DNA of 8,076 bases from Candidatus Omnitrophota bacterium (GTDB lineage Bacteria; Omnitrophota; Koll11; Duberdicusellales; 4484-171). The notes under the pieces were generated by a model. That model saw only the letters and a list, made by a program, of their open reading frames with translations. It did not search any database and was not told where the DNA came from. This document shows, one piece after another, positions 5,266 to 8,076 of this stretch. The position numbers were made by a program, and so were the translations under genes. The DNA lies in NCBI GenBank assembly GCA_030692055.1, contig JAUYCY010000158.1, positions 1-8,076 on the forward strand, given 5' to 3'. Each line of letters starts with the position of its first letter. Position 1 is the first letter of the stretch.

Positions 5266-6311
5266 AGATTTTCAAATTCTGTAACATTTCTAGCTTTCAG
5301 TAGAGCGACTTCTTTAGTAATACTGCCTTTTTTATAAAGTTCTTTAAGGTCTTTATCTATAGTATGCATGCCGTATTGACCACCCATCTGAATCATAGAA
5401 GGAATCTGTGCAACCTCTCCTTCTCTAATTAGGTTACGAATGCCGGGCGTTGCGATCATAACTTCTGTGGATAAGACTCTCCCCTTTCCTTCTGCGCGCG
5501 GCAGGAGCAATTGAGAAATTACCCCTTGAAGGCAATCCGCCAGTTGTACCCTTATCTGTTTTTGTTGATGCGGAGGAAAAACATCGATAATCCGCTGTAC
5601 TGTTTGCGGAGCATCGGGTGTATGCAATGTCGCTAGTACCAAGTGCCCTGTTTCTGCCGCGGTTAGGGCTGTGGCGATAGTTTCTAAATCGCGCATCTCA
5701 CCCACTACTATCACGTTAGGGTCTTGCCTTAGCGCCCGACGCAATGCTTCAGGAAAAGAATGAGTGTCTGCATAAACCTCCCTTTGCTTTATTATACTTT
5801 TCTTATTGGCATGCACAAATTCTATAGGGTCTTCTATGCAAATAATCACCTCTTTCCTTTCGCTGTTAATAATATCAATCATTGCTGCCAGGGTCGTACT
5901 TTTGCCGGTACCTGTTGGGCCAGTCAAAAGAACCAAACCATTGGGTTTTCTGATTAAATCGTAGGCTACATCGGGTAACCCTAGCTCTTCAAAAGTAGGA
6001 ATTTTTTTCGGAATTCTTCTAAATGCGCCTTCCACATTTCCTTTTTGATAATGTATATTTATCCTAAACCTATCCATATCCGGAAGAGCGAATGAAAAAT
6101 CAAGCTCTTTATCTTTTTCGAATAAGGATTTTTGCTCATCATTTAAAATACTATAAATAAGAGCCTTGGTAGTTTCTGAGGTAAGCACAGGCAAGTCCGT
6201 AATGAGCAATTTTCCGTCGATTCTTAGTACGGGAGCGCTATTGAAAGTAATATGTAAATCGCTCGCCGCTCTTTCCATTGTTAGCTTAAGAAGAGTGTTT
6301 ATGTTAACCAT
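5262..6311 (-). CDS. pilT: Type IV pilus retraction ATPase PilT
   Basis: This cytoplasmic hexameric ATPase powers pilus depolymerisation for twitching motility, adhesion or DNA uptake. The N-terminal PAS-like domain includes ASDLHI (16-21). Walker A is GPTGTGKST (131-139). The Asp box is ICIEDPIEF (157-165), Walker B IVVGEMRD (201-208), and the His box ETGHLVLATLHT (220-231). GIRNLIREGEV (290-300) matches the AIRNLIRE signature of retraction ATPases, separating PilT from the assembly ATPases PilB and GspE. The length of 349 aa is normal. Start 6311 has a very strong Shine-Dalgarno. No pilin, PilC, PilB or PilM-Q gene is in the window. It sits between the large and small subunit genes of a metabolic hydro-lyase, which is unexpected, and its stop overlaps the small-subunit start by four bases. 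Confidence 0.95.
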   Translation of the reverse strand: MVNINTLLKLTMERAASDLHITFNSAPVLRIDGKLLITDLPVLTSETTKALIYSILNDEQKSLFEKDKELDFSFALPDMDRFRINIHYQKGNVEGAFRRIPKKIPTFEELGLPDVAYDLIRKPNGLVLLTGPTGTGKSTTLAAMIDIINSERKEVIICIEDPIEFVHANKKSIIKQREVYADTHSFPEALRRALRQDPNVIVVGEMRDLETIATALTAAETGHLVLATLHTPDAPQTVQRIIDVFPPHQQKQIRVQLADCLQGVISQLLLPRAEGKGRVLSTEVMIATPGIRNLIREGEVAQIPSMIQMGGQYGMHTIDKDLKELYKKGSITKEVALLKARNVTEFENL

Positions 6312-6312
6312 G

Positions 6313-6322
6313 CCACCTCCCC
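6313..6322 (-). promoter_or_regulatory. Strong ribosome binding site of pilT
   Basis: The minus strand reads GGGGAGGTGG just before the ATG at 6311, with GGAGGT at 6320-6315. It is the strongest Shine-Dalgarno in the window. Because the following small-subunit gene has none and overlaps by ATGA, this site may drive translation of both. Confidence 0.75.
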
Positions 6323-6334
6323 TTTAATGACGAC

Positions 6335-6370
6335 ACAATTTACGGCAGCCTACTGGCGAACGTAAATTGT
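6335..6370 (-). repeat. 10-bp inverted repeat in the pilT leader
   Basis: ACAATTTACG (6335-6344) and CGTAAATTGT (6361-6370) are perfect complements with a 16-nt loop. The structure ends 12 bases before the Shine-Dalgarno on the minus strand and would form in the pilT mRNA leader. No terminator U-tract is present. Confidence 0.6.
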
Positions 6371-6384
6371 ACGCCGGAATTAAA

Positions 6385-6430
6385 CCCTTGACATTTACCT
6401 TGACAAAAACATTTAAGTAGATGTCAAGGG
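6385..6430. promoter_or_regulatory. Operator-like triple TGTCAAGG motif upstream of pilT
   Basis: The 8-mer CCTTGACA occurs at 6386-6393 and 6398-6405, and its complement TGTCAAGG at 6422-6429. CCCTTGACAT (6385-6394) and ATGTCAAGGG (6421-6430) form a perfect 10-bp inverted repeat. On the minus strand TTGTCA (6405-6400), a 15-base spacer and TTTAAT (6384-6379) make a possible but short-spaced promoter. The arrangement could be a regulator binding site; this is inference only. Confidence 0.35.
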
Positions 6431-6444
6431 TCAAATTCGGCTAC

Positions 6445-6463
6445 GTCCCGCCTTTGGCGGGAC
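6445..6463 (-). repeat. GC hairpin after the LeuC-type gene
   Basis: GTCCCGCC (6445-6452) and GGCGGGAC (6456-6463) pair around a 3-nt loop, four bases past the stop codon on the minus strand. The outer sequences TCAAAT (6431-6436) and ATTTGA (6470-6475) can also pair. No U-tract follows, so read-through into pilT is plausible; it may protect the upstream mRNA 3' end. Confidence 0.6.
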
Positions 6464-6467
6464 TGCC

Positions 6468-7718
6468 TCATTTGATATACTTACGCGGATCGGTTATTTC
6501 TCCTTTAATTGCCGAAGCAGTTACTGTTGCCGGTGACGCTAGATAAATAAAACTATTAGGATTACCCATTCTCCCCTTAAAATTCCTATTTGCCGTTGAA
6601 ATGACTACGTCTTTATCTGCCGGCACGCCTTGGTGTGTTCCTACACATGGCCCGCAACCGGCTGGTAATATTATTGCTCCTGCTTCAAGAAATGCTTTCA
6701 TTAGCCCTTTCTTGAGCGCTTGCAAAAATATGCTATGCGAAGCAGGTGCAACCAAAAACTTTACCTCGGGATGTACTTTTCTCCCCTTTAAAATCATTGC
6801 CGCGATTTCTAAATCCTCTAATCTTCCATTTGTGCATGTTCCCAAAAAAGCTTCGTTTATTTTCACCCCTTTTAGCTCTTCAATAGGTGCACCGCTATCT
6901 ACACTATGAGGTTTTGCCACGTAAGGCGACAACCTAGAAATATCAAACTCTATAACTTTTTCATAATGGCAATTTTTATCAGGATAGACCGGTTTGTACT
7001 TCTTATATCCCACGTTCTTTAAATAAGCAAAAATCTTCTTGTCAGGAGCTATAATACCACACTTTGCGCCAAATTCTATAGTCATATTAGTAATTGTAGA
7101 ACGCCCATCCAAAGAAAGGTTGTCGATCGTATCTCCTTGGAACTCTACAGCCTTATAGGTAGCACCGTCTGCACCTAAGGTGTGGATTATGTGTAAGATT
7201 ACGTCTTTGCTAGATACTCCGTGCGCTAGCTTTCCCTTAACGATAATTTTATAAGTCTGGGGAACCTTAAACCAGTTTTTACCTGTAGCCAATGTTACCG
7301 CCAAGTCAGTAGAGCCGACGCCGAAACTGGCTGCGCCAAGTACGCCGGCAGTTGAAGTATGAGAGTCTGCCCCTAAAATAAGCGCTCCCGGATAAGCAAA
7401 TCCCTCTTCAAGAACTAATTGGTGCGAGATACCACAACCTACGTCAAAAAGCAAATTTTTACTTTTTTTTGTAAATTCTCTCATTCTACTATGCACCGCG
7501 GAAACGCCTATGCTGGGAGAAGGGCTTGAGTGATCAATAAACATCGCGTATTTTTTTGGATTTTTAATTACCCCGAGCGCACCTAACCCTTCTAGAACTA
7601 AAATAGTAGTCCCATCCTGAGAGAAACAAAAATCAACCGTACATATTCCTACTTCCCCAGCCCGGAGCTTCTTTGATGAATGCGCAGAAAGTATTTTTTC
7701 AATTATTGTTTGATTCAT
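6468..7718 (-). CDS. leuC: Aconitase/isopropylmalate isomerase-type large subunit
   Basis: This is the [4Fe-4S] catalytic subunit of a two-subunit hydro-lyase, predicted here to isomerise citrate and isocitrate with the protein at 4762-5265. Counting from the ATG at 7718 it has 416 aa, typical of the archaeal-type LeuC/HacA group and shorter than the roughly 465-aa enterobacterial LeuC. Cluster ligands are Cys295 in GTCTNGR and Cys355/Cys358 in GCGPCVG. GADSHTSTAG (116-125) and NRNFKGRMG (377-385) are substrate-site signatures. I prefer ATG 7718 because the protein then opens MNQTIIEKILSAH, the usual family start; an in-frame TTG at 7733 would add five residues. Neither has a clear Shine-Dalgarno. 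Isopropylmalate or homoaconitate activity is possible, but no leuA or leuB partner is seen and the neighbours are TCA enzymes. pilT separates it from its small subunit. Confidence 0.85.
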   Translation of the reverse strand: MNQTIIEKILSAHSSKKLRAGEVGICTVDFCFSQDGTTILVLEGLGALGVIKNPKKYAMFIDHSSPSPSIGVSAVHSRMREFTKKSKNLLFDVGCGISHQLVLEEGFAYPGALILGADSHTSTAGVLGAASFGVGSTDLAVTLATGKNWFKVPQTYKIIVKGKLAHGVSSKDVILHIIHTLGADGATYKAVEFQGDTIDNLSLDGRSTITNMTIEFGAKCGIIAPDKKIFAYLKNVGYKKYKPVYPDKNCHYEKVIEFDISRLSPYVAKPHSVDSGAPIEELKGVKINEAFLGTCTNGRLEDLEIAAMILKGRKVHPEVKFLVAPASHSIFLQALKKGLMKAFLEAGAIILPAGCGPCVGTHQGVPADKDVVISTANRNFKGRMGNPNSFIYLASPATVTASAIKGEITDPRKYIK

Positions 7719-7738
7719 GCTTTTGGGTATCAATTAAC

Positions 7739-7922
7739 GGCGCTGTCGCGAAATAGCGCCAGCGCCTGATTTCAACCGAGATTTTGCATTAGGCTGTTAT
7801 AGTAATCGATAATGTTTTATGAAATAACAGGTTATCAGTGATTAAAATTGTTAATGTTTTCAATCATTGGAATCTTTTAGTAATCATTGTAATCAGGCGC
7901 TGATGCATTATGCAACAGCGCC
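7739..7922. repeat. 184-bp palindrome-ended element upstream of leuC
   Basis: The left end (7739-7771) and right end (7891-7922) are imperfect inverted repeats of about 33 bp: GGCGCTGT with ACAGCGCC outside, and AGCGCCTGATT (7761-7771) with AATCAGGCGCT (7891-7901) inside. Each end is itself a hairpin (GGCGCT/AGCGCC). The AT-rich interior holds AATCATTG twice (7862-7869, 7882-7889) and CTGTTAT/ATAACAG (7794-7800, 7824-7830). No open frame of note lies inside. It could be a non-autonomous mobile element or a structured leader of leuC. Confidence 0.6.
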
Positions 7923-8076
7923 ATCATACATTCGTACGGTAAGAAAAAGTTACAAAGCTTTTTACGAAATAAAACGTTTTCTCTACTGCGAAATGCTTAT
8001 ACTCTCAATCAAATTCAATGGTGGACCCAATGAATGCGCCTGCGGCGCTCTTTGCTCGCGCAGAACGCAGGCAAAG
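7923..8076. other. Intergenic DNA with a terminal GC hairpin
   Basis: I see no credible gene or promoter here. GCCTGCG (8038-8044) and CGCAGGC (8066-8072) form a 7-bp stem near the window edge, similar in style to the other GC-rich spacer repeats. Together with the element at 7739-7922 this makes a gene-free stretch of more than 340 bases upstream of the leuC-type gene. Confidence 0.5.

Noticed and set aside
6601..6909. A 102-codon plus-strand open frame within the LeuC-type gene
   Set aside because: It is antisense to the conserved region holding the Fe-S cysteines and has no recognisable features.
7923..7928. TATGAT on the minus strand as a -10 box for leuC
   Set aside because: No acceptable -35 at 16-18 bases; it may be chance in AT-rich DNA.
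8016..8076. A plus-strand ATG-started frame open to the window edge
   Set aside because: It has no ribosome binding site, runs into a GC hairpin repeat, and is too short to judge.

Overview
The window reads as a chromosomal fragment of an uncultured diderm (Gram-negative-type) bacterium. Every convincing gene is on the minus strand. Coding sequence is AT-rich with many Lys, Ile and Asn codons, while most long intergenic stretches hold GC-rich, hairpin-forming repeats. A TonB-like protein implies an outer membrane and a PilT ATPase implies type IV pili. The repeat-laden spacers, archaeal-type LeuC/LeuD-like aconitase subunits and overall gene style fit candidate phyla such as Omnitrophota. That placement is inference from general knowledge; no rRNA or marker gene is present to test it.

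Layout in transcription order (high to low coordinates): 8076-7719 is a repeat-rich leader with a palindrome-bounded element. 7718-6468 encodes a LeuC/aconitase-type large subunit. 6467-6312 is a spacer with three inverted repeats. 6311-5262 encodes PilT. 5265-4762 encodes the LeuD-type small subunit and overlaps pilT by ATGA. 4761-4697 holds a 20-bp perfect palindrome. 4696-3599 encodes an isocitrate dehydrogenase. 3598-3263 is a gene-free block of nested hairpin repeats. 3262-2339 encodes malate dehydrogenase. 2338-2263 is an intergenic repeat of GATTACACAGATT type. 2262-1018 encodes a short dihydrolipoamide dehydrogenase. 1017-863 holds a promoter and a 14-bp stem-loop. 862-206 encodes a TonB-like protein. 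205-1 is a GC-rich hairpin cluster.

Five genes make a central-carbon cassette: aconitase-type hydratase (large and small subunit), isocitrate dehydrogenase, malate dehydrogenase and the E3 flavoprotein of 2-oxoacid dehydrogenases. Together they cover citrate to isocitrate to 2-oxoglutarate, and malate/oxaloacetate. Citrate synthase and the E1/E2 partners of E3 are not in the window. Two envelope genes are mixed in: pilT sits between the two hydratase subunit genes, and tonB ends the run behind its own likely promoter.

The most unusual features are non-coding. A CCCCGTTAGA/TCTAACGGGG arm recurs at two loci in the same three-arm arrangement. It forms the stop codon of the isocitrate dehydrogenase gene and the first codons of tonB. 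In the tonB leader the arms allow two mutually exclusive RNA pairings, one of which covers the start codon. No CRISPR array, tRNA, rRNA, transposase or clear intrinsic terminator with a U-tract was seen.
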